From Luteibacter sp. UNC138MFCol5.1 (GTDB taxonomy: Bacteria; Pseudomonadota; Gammaproteobacteria; Xanthomonadales; Rhodanobacteraceae): a DNA stretch of 64,000 bases. A program made the position numbers and the translations under genes. Of the stretch, positions 8,692-18,481 are shown one piece after another; within the stretch, counting starts at the first letter, position 1, and each line of letters begins with the position of its first letter. The notes beneath the pieces were generated by a model. That model was not told the origin of the DNA. It made no database searches and saw nothing but the letters and a program-made list of their open reading frames with translations. The stretch is from positions 186,001 to 250,000 of the forward strand of contig NZ_FODZ01000005.1 in NCBI RefSeq assembly GCF_900110505.1, read 5' to 3'.

Positions 8692-9231
8692 CTACTCAAA
8701 GCAATTGCTTGTGCATATGTGATCGAATTCACGACGGCAGCTAGCACGGCTTGCGCACTTGTAGTTGCGATAATCCATCGGAAGGCGAACCGAACCTTGC
8801 TGGATAGCCCGATCCCTCGAAGTCGTCGATCGTGCCTCCGGGATGAGGCCAATATCATCCTGGACCCCGAACAAGGCAAGCACGTCGTATATCTGTTCAA
8901 CGCTAAGCTCGGAACGAAGGTCGGAAATCGAAAACCCCGTGATGCCGCTGTCGTTGAACGTCAGGCTTTCGATAAACCGCTGCCTGCCGGAAGCGGATAA
9001 TTTCGTAAGCGGATTTGCCTCGCTGGGATTAGAAGATTCGTAGGCGTAGAGATCAGCGAGGCTTTTAATCTTCGCACCCGAAAGCGATGCGCGTGCGTGC
9101 TCGAGCTGATACTCGACGACCTCGGGTCCCGGAAGGTCGGAGGGCAATGCTTTCCGTTCGTCCGAAGACGATGCCGCAGAAGCGGCTGTAGCACTTAATG
9201 CAAAACAGAACAGAATACGGTTGACTTTCAT
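8692..9231 (-). CDS. Exported hypothetical protein with four C-terminal cysteines
   Basis: A 179-residue protein beginning at the ATG at 9231 (MKVNRILFCFALSATAASAA), a clear signal peptide. The middle is acidic and helical, with no motif I recognise. The only cysteines of the mature part lie in the last 25 residues with spacing C-x5-C-x7-C-x3-C, which predicts two disulfides or a metal site in an oxidising compartment. Base composition is strikingly lower in GC than surrounding genes. The next gene 19 bases downstream encodes an exported thioredoxin-fold protein, so the pair may be a substrate and its disulfide-handling partner (inference). Function unknown. Confidence 0.65.
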   Translation of the reverse strand: MKVNRILFCFALSATAASAASSSDERKALPSDLPGPEVVEYQLEHARASLSGAKIKSLADLYAYESSNPSEANPLTKLSASGRQRFIESLTFNDSGITGFSISDLRSELSVEQIYDVLALFGVQDDIGLIPEARSTTSRDRAIQQGSVRLPMDYRNYKCASRASCRREFDHICTSNCFE

Positions 9232-9411
9232 ACGACCATCCATGTATCGAATCGAGCGGAACCTGCCCGCATGGCACATCCACGTCACGGGCTCCGATGC
9301 GCGTGACCGACCAAGATTACCGGGCGGATCACGTGGCACAAAGAAAGCTGCCGAAAAGGCATACCGGTTGATCAGACAGTCCGATCTATCGCTGACGGAA
9401 TCGTCGCGCGA

Positions 9412-10827
9412 TCAGGTGTTGTTCCAGCCGCCACCCAGCGCGCGGATCAGCTGGACGCTCGCGCGGAGCTGGCGCGTTTCGAGGTCGATCACGCTGCGTC
9501 GCGCGTCGAGCGCGGCCGTCTGCGCCTGCACCACGTCGAGATAACCCACGGCGCCCTGGCGATAGCGGTCGAGCGACAGATCGACGGAGCGCTGCGCCGC
9601 GTCGGCGGCGGCGCGCTGGTCGGTGAGCGCCGTGCCGAGATCGCGCAGCAGCGTGAGGTTGTCTTCCACCTGCGCGAACGCGTTGAGCACCACGGCACGA
9701 TACTGCGCGCCGGCTTCGTCGGTCGCCGCCTTCGCGGCTTCGACGCCCGCCTTGCGACGGCCACCGTCGAAGACGTTGAGCAACAGACTCGGGCCGATCG
9801 CCCAGAAGCGGTTCGGCGCCGTCGCGATGTTGCCCCACTGCGAGCTCTGCCAGCCGCCCTGCCCGTCGAGCGTGAGCTGCGGGAAGAACGCGGAGCGGGC
9901 GATGCCGATGCGCGCGTTCGCCGCGGCGGTGCGGCGCTCGGCGGCGGCGATGTCCGGACGGCGCTGCAGGAGGGTCGACGGCACGTCGACCGGAAGGGTC
10001 GGCACCTCGACCTTCGCATCGTTCGTCGCGAGCTCGAAGCGTGACGCGGAATCGCCGACCAGCACCGCGATGGCGTGCAGCACGAGCGCGCGCTGCGCCT
10101 GCGCCTGCGTGAGCTGCGACTTCGCGTTGGACAGCTGCGTCTGCGCACGCGCGACGTCGAGGCCGGAAGCGATGCCGCCCTCGTGCCGCGACTGCGTCAG
10201 CTGCAACGCGCGCGTGAACGCGTCGATGCTTTCGTTGAGGACCTTGATCTGCCGATCGAAGCCGTTGAGCTGCAGGTAGCTGTCGGCCAGCTGCGCCTGC
10301 AGGCTGAGGCGGGCGGAGGCGAGGTCCGCCGCGGATGCCGCCTGTTCGGCGGTGCCGGCGGCGACGGTGTCGCGCACCCTGCCCCACAGGTCGACCTCGT
10401 AATCCAGCTGCGCACCGATGGTGTACGAGTCGTAGTACGTCGGCGACGTCGCGCCGCGCAGCGGTCGCGTGTCGGATTCCCTGTTGCGCGTCGCGTTCGC
10501 GTTCAGCCCGACCTGCGGATACAACCCGGCGCGGACCTGCTTCGTGAACGCTTCGGACTGCTGGTAATGGGCCAGCGCCGCGGCCAGCGTCGCGTTGTTC
10601 GCGACGAGACGCGTCTGCAGGTCGTCGAGGCGCGCGTCGCCGTAGAGCTTCCACCAGCCGTCGCGGTCGAGGTGATCGGCAGGCCTGGCCTCTGTCCACG
10701 GCGTCGTCGCGTTCGCGTACTGGTCCGTCACCGGCACCTCGGGCGCCTTGTACGTCGGCGCGAGCGAGCAGGCCGAGAGCCCGACGGAGATCAGGAGGGC
10801 GGCGATGCCGGAATCAAGCCTTGGCAT
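9412..10827 (-). CDS. RND efflux outer-membrane lipoprotein, NodT/OprM family
   Basis: Outer-membrane channel that completes a tripartite pump. The 471-residue precursor has a lipoprotein signal ending in a lipobox (SVGLSACSLAPTYKAPEVPV), so it is probably acylated at Cys20. The two repeats of the TolC/OprM fold are recognisable (SLQAQLADSYLQLNGFDRQI; QRSVDLSLDRYRQGAVGYLD). Its start overlaps the adaptor gene by 14 bases, so it is translated as the last gene of the permease-adaptor-channel operon. No terminator is evident downstream; the next gene on this strand starts about 180 bases further. Confidence 0.95.
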   Translation of the reverse strand: MPRLDSGIAALLISVGLSACSLAPTYKAPEVPVTDQYANATTPWTEARPADHLDRDGWWKLYGDARLDDLQTRLVANNATLAAALAHYQQSEAFTKQVRAGLYPQVGLNANATRNRESDTRPLRGATSPTYYDSYTIGAQLDYEVDLWGRVRDTVAAGTAEQAASAADLASARLSLQAQLADSYLQLNGFDRQIKVLNESIDAFTRALQLTQSRHEGGIASGLDVARAQTQLSNAKSQLTQAQAQRALVLHAIAVLVGDSASRFELATNDAKVEVPTLPVDVPSTLLQRRPDIAAAERRTAAANARIGIARSAFFPQLTLDGQGGWQSSQWGNIATAPNRFWAIGPSLLLNVFDGGRRKAGVEAAKAATDEAGAQYRAVVLNAFAQVEDNLTLLRDLGTALTDQRAAADAAQRSVDLSLDRYRQGAVGYLDVVQAQTAALDARRSVIDLETRQLRASVQLIRALGGGWNNT

Positions 10828-11986
10828 GGTCGCCTTCCGCCTTCGGTGCGGCGATGCGCACGGTGTCGCCGTCGGCCAAGCCGTCCGGCGGGCTCTCGAT
10901 CAGGCGGTCCCCGGCGGCGATGCCCGAGCCCAGCTGCACCGTCTTCCCGAAGTCGCGCGTGATCGTGACGTCCTTGAACTTCACCTTGTTCTGCGCGTCG
11001 ACCACGGCGACGCGCAGGCCCTTTTCGTCGAAGACGAGCGCGCTGGCCGGGACGCGCAGCAGTGCGCCGTCGCTGGGCAGATCGAACGTCACGCTCGCGT
11101 AGCCACCCGGCAGGAGCTTGCCGTCGGCGTTATCCACCGAGACCTGCACGAGCGTCGTGCCGGACGCCGCGTTGATCGCGGACGACGTCGACTCGACGGT
11201 GCCGGTGAAGCTCTTACCCGGATACTCCGGAACGGCGAGCTTGACCGTGGCGCCCTGTCGGATCGACGGCGCGTAGTTCTGCGGCACGTTGACGTACATG
11301 CGCAGCTTGCGCACGTCGGAGACCACGAAGAGCTCCTGGCCGCCGCCGCCGGCGTTGATCAGCGCGCCGACGTCCGTCTCGCGCGCCGTGACCACGCCGT
11401 CGAACGGTGCGACGAGCTTCGCGAAGCCCTTGAGCGCCTGGATGCGCTCGAGGTTGGCCTGCGCGGCCTGGGCCAGCGCGTGCTTGGCGTCGTAGTCGCC
11501 GGTCTTCTCGTCGACTTCCTGCTTGGATACCGAATCGGAGTCGCGCATCGCCTGCCAGCGTTTCGCGGTGGTCGATGCGAGCGCTTCGTTGGCGCGCGCG
11601 CTGGCGAGATCGGCTTTCGCCTGCAGCAGCTGCTGGTCGAGGTCGGGCGTTTCGATTTCGGCGAGCAGATCGCCGGCCTTCACCTTCTGGCCTATGTCGG
11701 CCTTCCAGTACTTCAGGTAACCGCTCGTGCGCGCGAAGATGGGCGCGCGAGCGTAGGCCTGGAGACGACCCGGCAACTGGAGGTCGCCGTCGCCCTGCCC
11801 GCCATCCGGCTTGACGACGCTGACCGTCGGCACCGCCTGGTCGTTCGTCCATTCGCGCAGGCGACGCGAGTCGTTGGCGCGCGTGGCGACACCCGCGACC
11901 ACGATGGCGAGCACGACGATCGCGGCGATGATGCCGGCCAGGCGCAGGCGGCGCGGCGGCGGGGTGTGCAGGGTTTCAGGCGACAT
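10814..11986 (-). CDS. RND efflux periplasmic adaptor (membrane fusion protein)
   Basis: Periplasmic adaptor linking the RND permease to the outer-membrane channel. The 390-residue protein has an N-terminal membrane anchor (residues 16-34), a lipoyl/barrel-sandwich half (GYLKYWKADIGQKVKAGDLL), a coiled-coil hairpin (about 105-190) and the second lipoyl half (KLVAPFDGVVTARETDVGAL). A beta-barrel and membrane-proximal domain follow. Start and stop overlap the flanking pump genes (11 bases with the permease, 14 with the channel), showing tight translational coupling. The anchor carries no lipobox cysteine. Confidence 0.95.
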   Translation of the reverse strand: MSPETLHTPPPRRLRLAGIIAAIVVLAIVVAGVATRANDSRRLREWTNDQAVPTVSVVKPDGGQGDGDLQLPGRLQAYARAPIFARTSGYLKYWKADIGQKVKAGDLLAEIETPDLDQQLLQAKADLASARANEALASTTAKRWQAMRDSDSVSKQEVDEKTGDYDAKHALAQAAQANLERIQALKGFAKLVAPFDGVVTARETDVGALINAGGGGQELFVVSDVRKLRMYVNVPQNYAPSIRQGATVKLAVPEYPGKSFTGTVESTSSAINAASGTTLVQVSVDNADGKLLPGGYASVTFDLPSDGALLRVPASALVFDEKGLRVAVVDAQNKVKFKDVTITRDFGKTVQLGSGIAAGDRLIESPPDGLADGDTVRIAAPKAEGDHAKA

Positions 11987-14900
11987 GGACAGGCTCTCCG
12001 GAAGCGTTCGCCGGGGTGGGGGACGGGTGGCCGCGGCGGCCGTGGATGATGCTGAAGACGATGGGGACGAAGAACAGCGTCGCCGTCGTCGCGAAGATGA
12101 GGCCGCCGATCACCGCGCGGCCGAGGGGCGCGTTCTGCTCGCCACCTTCGCCCAGGCCGAGGGCCATCGGCGCCATGCCGATGATCATGGCCAGCGCGGT
12201 CATCAGGACCGGGCGGAAGCGGACGAAACCGCCCTCGAGGGCCGCCTGCACGGCGTCGCCGTGCTCGGCGAGCTTCTCGCGGCAGAAGCTGACCACGAGG
12301 ATCGAGTTCGCCGTCGCGACGCCCATGCACATGATCGCGCCGGTGAGCGCCGGCACCGACAGCGTCGTGTGCGTGGCGAACAGGATCCACACGATGCCGG
12401 CGATCGCGGCGGGCAGCGCGGTAACGATCACGAACGGATCGCTCCACGACTGGAAGTTCACGACGATCAGCAGGTAGATCAGCACGATCGCGCCGAGCAG
12501 GCCGAAGATCAGGCCCGAGAACGCATTGTTCATCGTCTGCACCTGACCGAGCAGCGCGATGCTCGACGCCTTGGGCAGTTCCTTCTTGTGCGCGTCGAGG
12601 ATCTTCTGGATGTCCGCGGCCACGGCGCCGAGATCGCGATCCTGCGTGGTCGCGAAGATCTCGACCATCGAGTTGATGTTGTACTGGCTGACCACGGCGT
12701 TGGTCGTCGTGCGGCTCACCGTCGCCAGGCCACCGAGGATCTGCGAGCCGGCCGTGCCGGAGCTCGGCGAGATGGGCACGTTTTCCAGATCGGGCAGGCT
12801 GTCGAGGCTGTACTGCGGGGTCTGCATCACGATCGGGTACGACACGCCGTTCTGCGGGTTGAGCCAGAACGTCGGCGCCACCTGGCTCGAACCGGCGAGA
12901 TTGACGCCGAGGCTCGTGGTGACGTCGCGCTCGGTGATGCCCACCTGCTGCGCACGGCTGCGGTCGACGTCCACGTTGAAGCCGGGATTCGCCTGCGACT
13001 GCTGGATGCGCGCGTCGGCGACGCCCGGCACGCGGCGAATGTCGCGCAGGAGCGTGTTCGCGTAGGCGAAATTGGCGCCGATGTTCGGACCGCGGATCTG
13101 CAGGTCGATCGGCGCGGGCGAGCCGAAGTTCAGGATCTGGCTGATGATGTCCGCGGGCGGGAAGGAGAAGGTGGCGCCTGGGAACTGGCGCGGCAGCTTC
13201 TCGCGCAGCTCGCGCACGTAGTCGGCGGTCGGCGCATGGTCTTCGTTGAGCGCGATCTGGATGTCGCCGTCCCACGAGCCGATGGTGCCGGTGTTGTTGT
13301 ACGTGGTGTTGATGCCCGAGGTCGACAGGCCGATGTTGTCCACGACGGTGCCGAGCTCGTCCTTCGGAATGATCTTGCGGACGGCGTCGGTGACTTCGGC
13401 GAACAGGCGGGCGCTCTCCTCCACGCGGGTGCCGATCGGCGCGCGGACGTGCATCAGGATCTGGCCCGAGTCCACCGACGGGAAGAAGTTGCGGCCGAGC
13501 ATCGGCACCAGCAGGAACGAGAGCAGCACGAAGGCCATGAAGCCGATGGTGAACACCTTGCGGTGGTTCAGCGCCGTCTCGAGCAGCACGTGATAGCCGG
13601 CGCGCATCTTCTCGAAGCGCTTCTCGAACCCGCGCTGGAAGCGGACCAGCGGATTGCGCGACGGCGCGCCGTGCTCGCCATGCGGATCGTTGTGCGTGTG
13701 CGGCTTGAGCAGGTACTTGGACATCGTCGGCACGAGCGTGCGCGAGAGGATGAAGGACGCGATCATCGCGAACATCACGGCCTCGGCCATCGGCACGAAG
13801 AGGAAGCGCGCGACGCCTTCGAGGAAGAACATCGGCACGAACACGATGCAGATGCACAGCAGCGACACGAAGGCCGGCGTCACGATCTGCGCGGCGCCGT
13901 CCAGGATCGCCGTCTCGACGTCCTTGCCCTGCTCCAGGTGCCAGTTAATGTTCTCGATGGTCACCGTGGCGTCGTCGACGAGGATGCCCACCGCGAGCGC
14001 GAGGCCGCCGAGCGTCATGATGTTCATCGTCTCGCCGATCGCGGACAGCGCGGCGATGGAGCCGAGGATCGCCAGCGGAATCGACGTCGCGATGATGATC
14101 GTGGAGCGCCAGCTGCCGAGGAACAGCAGGATCATCAGGCTCGTCAGCGCGGCGGCGATCACGCCCTCGCGTGCCACGCCTTCGATGGCGCCGCTGACGA
14201 ACAGCGACTGGTCGCCGATCGGGGCGATCTTGAGGTTCGGCGGCAGCGCGTCCTTCATGGCGGCCGCGCGGTCCTTGATGCCCTTGATGATCGCCAGCGT
14301 CGACGCCGAGCCGTTCTTCAGCACCGTCATCAGCACCGAGCGGTCGCCGTCGACGTGCACGATGTTGGTCTGCGGCGGCGAGCCGTCGCGAACGTGGGCG
14401 ACGTCGCGGATGTACACGGTCGCGCCGTTGACCACCTTGATCGGCAGGTTGCCGAGCTCGTCGATGTCCGAGGGCGAGTTGTTCAGCTGCAGCGTGTATT
14501 CGTAGCGCCCGATCTTCTGCGTGCCGACGGGCGTGATGAGGTTCTGCGCCGCGAGCGCGTTGGCGACGTCCTGCGCGGAAAGACCGCGCGCCTGCAGGGC
14601 CGGCGGATCGATGTCGATCTGCACCTGGCGGGTCTTGCCGCCATACGGATAAGGGATCGCCGCGCCCGGCACGGAGACCAGCTGCGGGCGGATGATGTTC
14701 TGGCCGAGGTCGGCGAGGTTCTGCTCGGTAAGGCCCTGGCCCGACAGCGCCAGCTGGATGATCGGCACCGTCGACGCGCTGTAGTTGAGGATCAGCGGCG
14801 GCGTCGTTCCCTGCGGCAACTGGCGCAGCAGCGTCTGCGCCACCGCCGTCACCTGCGCGTTCGCCGTGCGGATGTCCACCGTGGGCTGGAAGAAGATCTT

Positions 14901-15179
14901 GACGATGCCGAAGCCCTGGATCGAGTTCGCCTCGATGTGCTCGACGTCGTTCACCGTGGTCGTGAGCACGCGCTCGAACGGCGACGACACACGACCGGCC
15001 ATCTGGTCGGCCGGGAGGCCCGTGTACTGCCAGACCACCGCGATCACGGGAATCTTGATGTCGGGGAAGATGTCCGTCGGCGTGCGCAGCGCCGCCAGCG
15101 GTCCCACGATCAGGATCAGCAGGGCGAGAACGACGAAGGTATACGGCCGCGTGAGAGCGATCCGGACGATGCCAATCAT
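11976..15179 (-). CDS. RND efflux permease, AcrB/HAE1-type
   Basis: Proton-driven inner-membrane pump of 1067 residues with the classic layout of 12 transmembrane helices and two large periplasmic loops. The paired aspartates of the proton relay are present in helix 4 (AVGILVDDATVTIENINWHL), and the N-terminal helix and porter motif (TPTDIFPDIKIPVIAVVWQY) are typical. Unusually it is the first pump gene: order is permease, adaptor, channel, rather than adaptor first as in acrAB. Its start lies 93 bases after the histidine kinase stop, with an AT-rich stretch (about 15245-15262) between them where a promoter or regulator site may sit. Substrate cannot be deduced; the adjacent two-component pair suggests inducible expression. 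Confidence 0.95.
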   Translation of the reverse strand: MIGIVRIALTRPYTFVVLALLILIVGPLAALRTPTDIFPDIKIPVIAVVWQYTGLPADQMAGRVSSPFERVLTTTVNDVEHIEANSIQGFGIVKIFFQPTVDIRTANAQVTAVAQTLLRQLPQGTTPPLILNYSASTVPIIQLALSGQGLTEQNLADLGQNIIRPQLVSVPGAAIPYPYGGKTRQVQIDIDPPALQARGLSAQDVANALAAQNLITPVGTQKIGRYEYTLQLNNSPSDIDELGNLPIKVVNGATVYIRDVAHVRDGSPPQTNIVHVDGDRSVLMTVLKNGSASTLAIIKGIKDRAAAMKDALPPNLKIAPIGDQSLFVSGAIEGVAREGVIAAALTSLMILLFLGSWRSTIIIATSIPLAILGSIAALSAIGETMNIMTLGGLALAVGILVDDATVTIENINWHLEQGKDVETAILDGAAQIVTPAFVSLLCICIVFVPMFFLEGVARFLFVPMAEAVMFAMIASFILSRTLVPTMSKYLLKPHTHNDPHGEHGAPSRNPLVRFQRGFEKRFEKMRAGYHVLLETALNHRKVFTIGFMAFVLLSFLLVPMLGRNFFPSVDSGQILMHVRAPIGTRVEESARLFAEVTDAVRKIIPKDELGTVVDNIGLSTSGINTTYNNTGTIGSWDGDIQIALNEDHAPTADYVRELREKLPRQFPGATFSFPPADIISQILNFGSPAPIDLQIRGPNIGANFAYANTLLRDIRRVPGVADARIQQSQANPGFNVDVDRSRAQQVGITERDVTTSLGVNLAGSSQVAPTFWLNPQNGVSYPIVMQTPQYSLDSLPDLENVPISPSSGTAGSQILGGLATVSRTTTNAVVSQYNINSMVEIFATTQDRDLGAVAADIQKILDAHKKELPKASSIALLGQVQTMNNAFSGLIFGLLGAIVLIYLLIVVNFQSWSDPFVIVTALPAAIAGIVWILFATHTTLSVPALTGAIMCMGVATANSILVVSFCREKLAEHGDAVQAALEGGFVRFRPVLMTALAMIIGMAPMALGLGEGGEQNAPLGRAVIGGLIFATTATLFFVPIVFSIIHGRRGHPSPTPANASGEPVHVA

Positions 15180-15272
15180 GGGGGACGGATTCCGAGCGCG
15201 ATGTTGCGTCGCGGCGAATTCTGCGCCCCTGCGCTTTTCCGGCGTAGTTAAGATTTATTTAGAAGGCCGCGA

Positions 15273-16646
15273 TCAGGCGGCCGGGCAGCTCACCGAGAAC
15301 ACCGCGCCGCGCTCGTCGCCGCCGACCGACATGGAGTAGCCGTGCAGGCGCACGATGGCGCTGACGATCGCGAGTCCCAGGCCGCAGCCGGGCTTGGCGC
15401 GGGTCTCGTCGGCCCGGTAGAACCGGCGGAACACCGCTTCGCGTTCGTCGGGCGGGATGCCGGGGCCGGTGTCGGCTATGTCGACGCGCGCGCCGCCATT
15501 CGCATCGGTGGACGCGACGAGCCGCACCGCGCCGCCGTTCGGCGTGAACTTGATCGCGTTGCCGACCAGGTTGGCGAAGGCCTCGAACATCAGCTGCGGA
15601 TCGCCGCGCAGCGGCGGAAGCTTGCCCACCGTCAGTTCGAAGGACTGCCCGCGATCCTCCGCGAGCGGGGCGTAGAACTCATGCACGTTCTGCAGCACGG
15701 CGCCAAGGTCCATCGAAGCGAAGCAGGCGCTGCGCTGGCGGTCTTCGAGCTCGGAAACGCGCAGCAGCGCGCGGAAGCGGCCGAGCACCGTGTCGATCTC
15801 GGCCACGCACGCTTCGAGCTGTTCGCCCTCGGGCCTGCCCTCGAACTGCTGCTGCAGGCGGTAGAGTCGCGTCCGCATGCGTGTCAGCGGCGTGCGCAGG
15901 TCGTGGGCGATGTTGTCCGTCACGCCTTTGACCTCGCCGAGCAGGCGCTCGATCTCCGTCAGCGTCGTGTTGACCGTGGCAGCGAGCAGATCCACCTCGT
16001 CGCCACTGCGACTGACCGGCAGGCGCACGCTGAGGTCGCCCTCGCGGATCGGCTCCATCGCCTGCTGGATCGCGCGGATGCGACGCGCCGGGCCACGTGC
16101 GATGAGCACGCCGCCGAGGAGGCCGGGAATCAGCGTGAGCGTCAGGCCCCAGAGCGCGCCACGACGGATGATGGCGCCGAGGCTGTCGATCGTGGTGCTC
16201 TCCTTCGCGACGACGAGGCGCTCGCCGCCGGGAAGCACGCGGGTGATGGCACGTGCGCGCGCGCCGTCGAGCTTGCGCCCGGGGCTGTCGAGCGTCGCGT
16301 TGACCGACTGCACGACGCCGTCTTCCGTGAGCTGCTTCGGCACCGACGCGATGTTGCCGGCCACGCGCCTGCCTTGCGCGTCGAACAGGCCGACCCACAT
16401 GTAACCCTGGATGTCGATCTCGCTCGCCGCTTCCACCGTGGCCGGCAGCCGGTGCGTATCGGTGTTCTCCAGATAATGGATGCGGGCGACGAGCATCTGG
16501 TCGACGACGTTGCTCAGGTAGCGCGACGCCTCCCACTGCACGACACCCAGCAGCATCACGCACCAGATGGCGAACAGCGCGCCATAGATGATGATCAGGC
16601 GCGAGGTGGCGGAACGCCAGGCGTCAGTCAGCGGGCGCAAGGACAT
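15273..16646 (-). CDS. Sensor histidine kinase of a two-component system
   Basis: A 457-residue membrane kinase. Helix 1 is at about 15-37, a periplasmic sensor at 38-162, helix 2 at about 163-184, HAMP at about 185-238, HisKA with phospho-accepting His248 (DNIAHDLRTPLTRMRTRL), and an HATPase domain with the N box (AFANLVGNAIKFTPNGG) and G boxes (DIADTGPGIP, GCGLGLAIV). It autophosphorylates and passes phosphate to the overlapping response regulator (23-base overlap). The RND pump genes follow 93 bases downstream on the same strand, so the pair probably controls or senses the same stress. The signal is unknown. Confidence 0.95.
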   Translation of the reverse strand: MSLRPLTDAWRSATSRLIIIYGALFAIWCVMLLGVVQWEASRYLSNVVDQMLVARIHYLENTDTHRLPATVEAASEIDIQGYMWVGLFDAQGRRVAGNIASVPKQLTEDGVVQSVNATLDSPGRKLDGARARAITRVLPGGERLVVAKESTTIDSLGAIIRRGALWGLTLTLIPGLLGGVLIARGPARRIRAIQQAMEPIREGDLSVRLPVSRSGDEVDLLAATVNTTLTEIERLLGEVKGVTDNIAHDLRTPLTRMRTRLYRLQQQFEGRPEGEQLEACVAEIDTVLGRFRALLRVSELEDRQRSACFASMDLGAVLQNVHEFYAPLAEDRGQSFELTVGKLPPLRGDPQLMFEAFANLVGNAIKFTPNGGAVRLVASTDANGGARVDIADTGPGIPPDEREAVFRRFYRADETRAKPGCGLGLAIVSAIVRLHGYSMSVGGDERGAVFSVSCPAA

Positions 16647-17304
16647 ACCCCGAGCCGCGCACCGTGCGGATGAGCGGCGACTGGCCGGCCCCGTCGATCT
16701 TGCGACGGAGGCGGCCGATGTGGACGTCGATCACGTTGGTACCCGGATCGAAATGAAAACCCCAGACGTGCTCGAAGATCATCTGCCGCGTCACCACCTG
16801 GCCCGCGTTGCGCATCAGGAATTCGAGCAGGCGGAACTCGGTGGGCAGCAGCGTCAGGGGCTGGCCGTTGCGCACGGCGTCGTGGCGCACGAGGTCGAGC
16901 TCGAGGTCGGCGACGCGCAGGCGTGTTTCGTTCGCGGCCGGACGACGACGGCGCAGCAGCACCTCGGCGCGCGCGGCCAGTTCGTCGGGCGCGAACGGCT
17001 TGGTGAGGTAGTCGTCGCCGCCGGCGCGCAGGCCGCGCACGCGCTCGTCCACGTCGGACAGCGCGCTGATCATCAGCACCGGCGTGTCCACCGCGCGCTC
17101 GCGCAGCTCGGACACGACATCGATGCCGTCCATGCCGGGCAGCATGCGGTCGAGTGTGATGATGTCGAAGCCGTCCGCGAGCGCGCGCTGGAGGCCGTCG
17201 CGGCCGTTCGCGACCCACTCGGCGGTGAGACCATGCGCACCGAGCTCCGCGACGATGTCGCGGGCGGTCACTTCGTCGTCTTCGATGACCAGCGCCCTGG
17301 GCAT
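16624..17304 (-). CDS. OmpR/PhoB-family response regulator
   Basis: A 226-residue transcription factor. The receiver has the acidic pocket (VIEDDE), phospho-acceptor Asp52 (FDIITLDRMLPGMDG) and switch lysine 102 (DDYLTKPF). The winged-helix DNA-binding domain ends in the typical DVHIGRLRRKI and RTVRGSGYVL motifs. The ATG at 17304 is preceded by AAGGTGGAG at 9-base spacing; an in-frame start nine codons upstream lacks such a site. It is the first gene of the RR-HK-pump cluster and lies downstream of the rpoH terminator. Confidence 0.95.
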   Translation of the reverse strand: MPRALVIEDDEVTARDIVAELGAHGLTAEWVANGRDGLQRALADGFDIITLDRMLPGMDGIDVVSELRERAVDTPVLMISALSDVDERVRGLRAGGDDYLTKPFAPDELAARAEVLLRRRRPAANETRLRVADLELDLVRHDAVRNGQPLTLLPTEFRLLEFLMRNAGQVVTRQMIFEHVWGFHFDPGTNVIDVHIGRLRRKIDGAGQSPLIRTVRGSGYVLAPAD

Positions 17305-17333
17305 CCGGCTGCACTCCACCTTCGGAACCAACG

Positions 17334-17366
17334 GAAAACGGCCCCGCGCGAAGCACGGGGCCGTCC
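17334..17366 (-). terminator. rpoH intrinsic terminator
   Basis: On the minus strand a 9-base stem ACGGCCCCG/CGGGGCCGT (17338-17364, 9-base loop) runs into TTTTCC. It lies 24 bases past the rpoH stop and isolates rpoH from the response-regulator operon. Confidence 0.88.
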
Positions 17367-17389
17367 GGATGTTACGCCAATCGCTCCGG

Positions 17390-18250
<861 letters not shown>

Positions 18251-18278
18251 GTGTGGAACCTCCTGAAAGTCTGTATGC

Positions 18279-18308
18279 AGATTAGCAGTCCCGGAATGAG
18301 AGTGCTAA
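18279..18308 (-). promoter_or_regulatory. CIRCE-like HrcA operator overlapping the rpoH promoter
   Basis: TTAGCAGTC (18282-18290), nine bases, then GAGTGCTAA (18300-18308) match the CIRCE consensus TTAGCACTC-N9-GAGTGCTAA at 17 of 18 positions with the exact 9-base spacer. On the rpoH strand TTAGCA (18308-18303) and TAATCT (18284-18279, preceded by TGC) at 18-base spacing form a plausible -35/-10 pair, so a bound repressor would cover the promoter. The site is about 30-60 bases before the rpoH start codon. The match is directly visible; HrcA binding is inference. Confidence 0.82.
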
Positions 18309-18481
18309 GCCAGCCCGAAGTTCATCGGTTAACTGTACGCCATAGTACAGAAATACCGGGCAGGTGTCCAGAGGGAGGTTCGGGGCATTCAGGGGAGAGA
18401 CGGCAAGCCCAGCCCGGGAACCGGAGAGGCTCCCAGCCAGGTGGCTGTTCCACATAGGAATATGGGTCTCCGCCGGACCAA

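Noticed and set aside
18333-18350. LexA (SOS) box upstream of rpoH
   Set aside because: CTGTAC-GCCATA-GTACAG has CTGT and ACAG separated by 10 rather than 8 bases and does not match the Xanthomonadales LexA motif.
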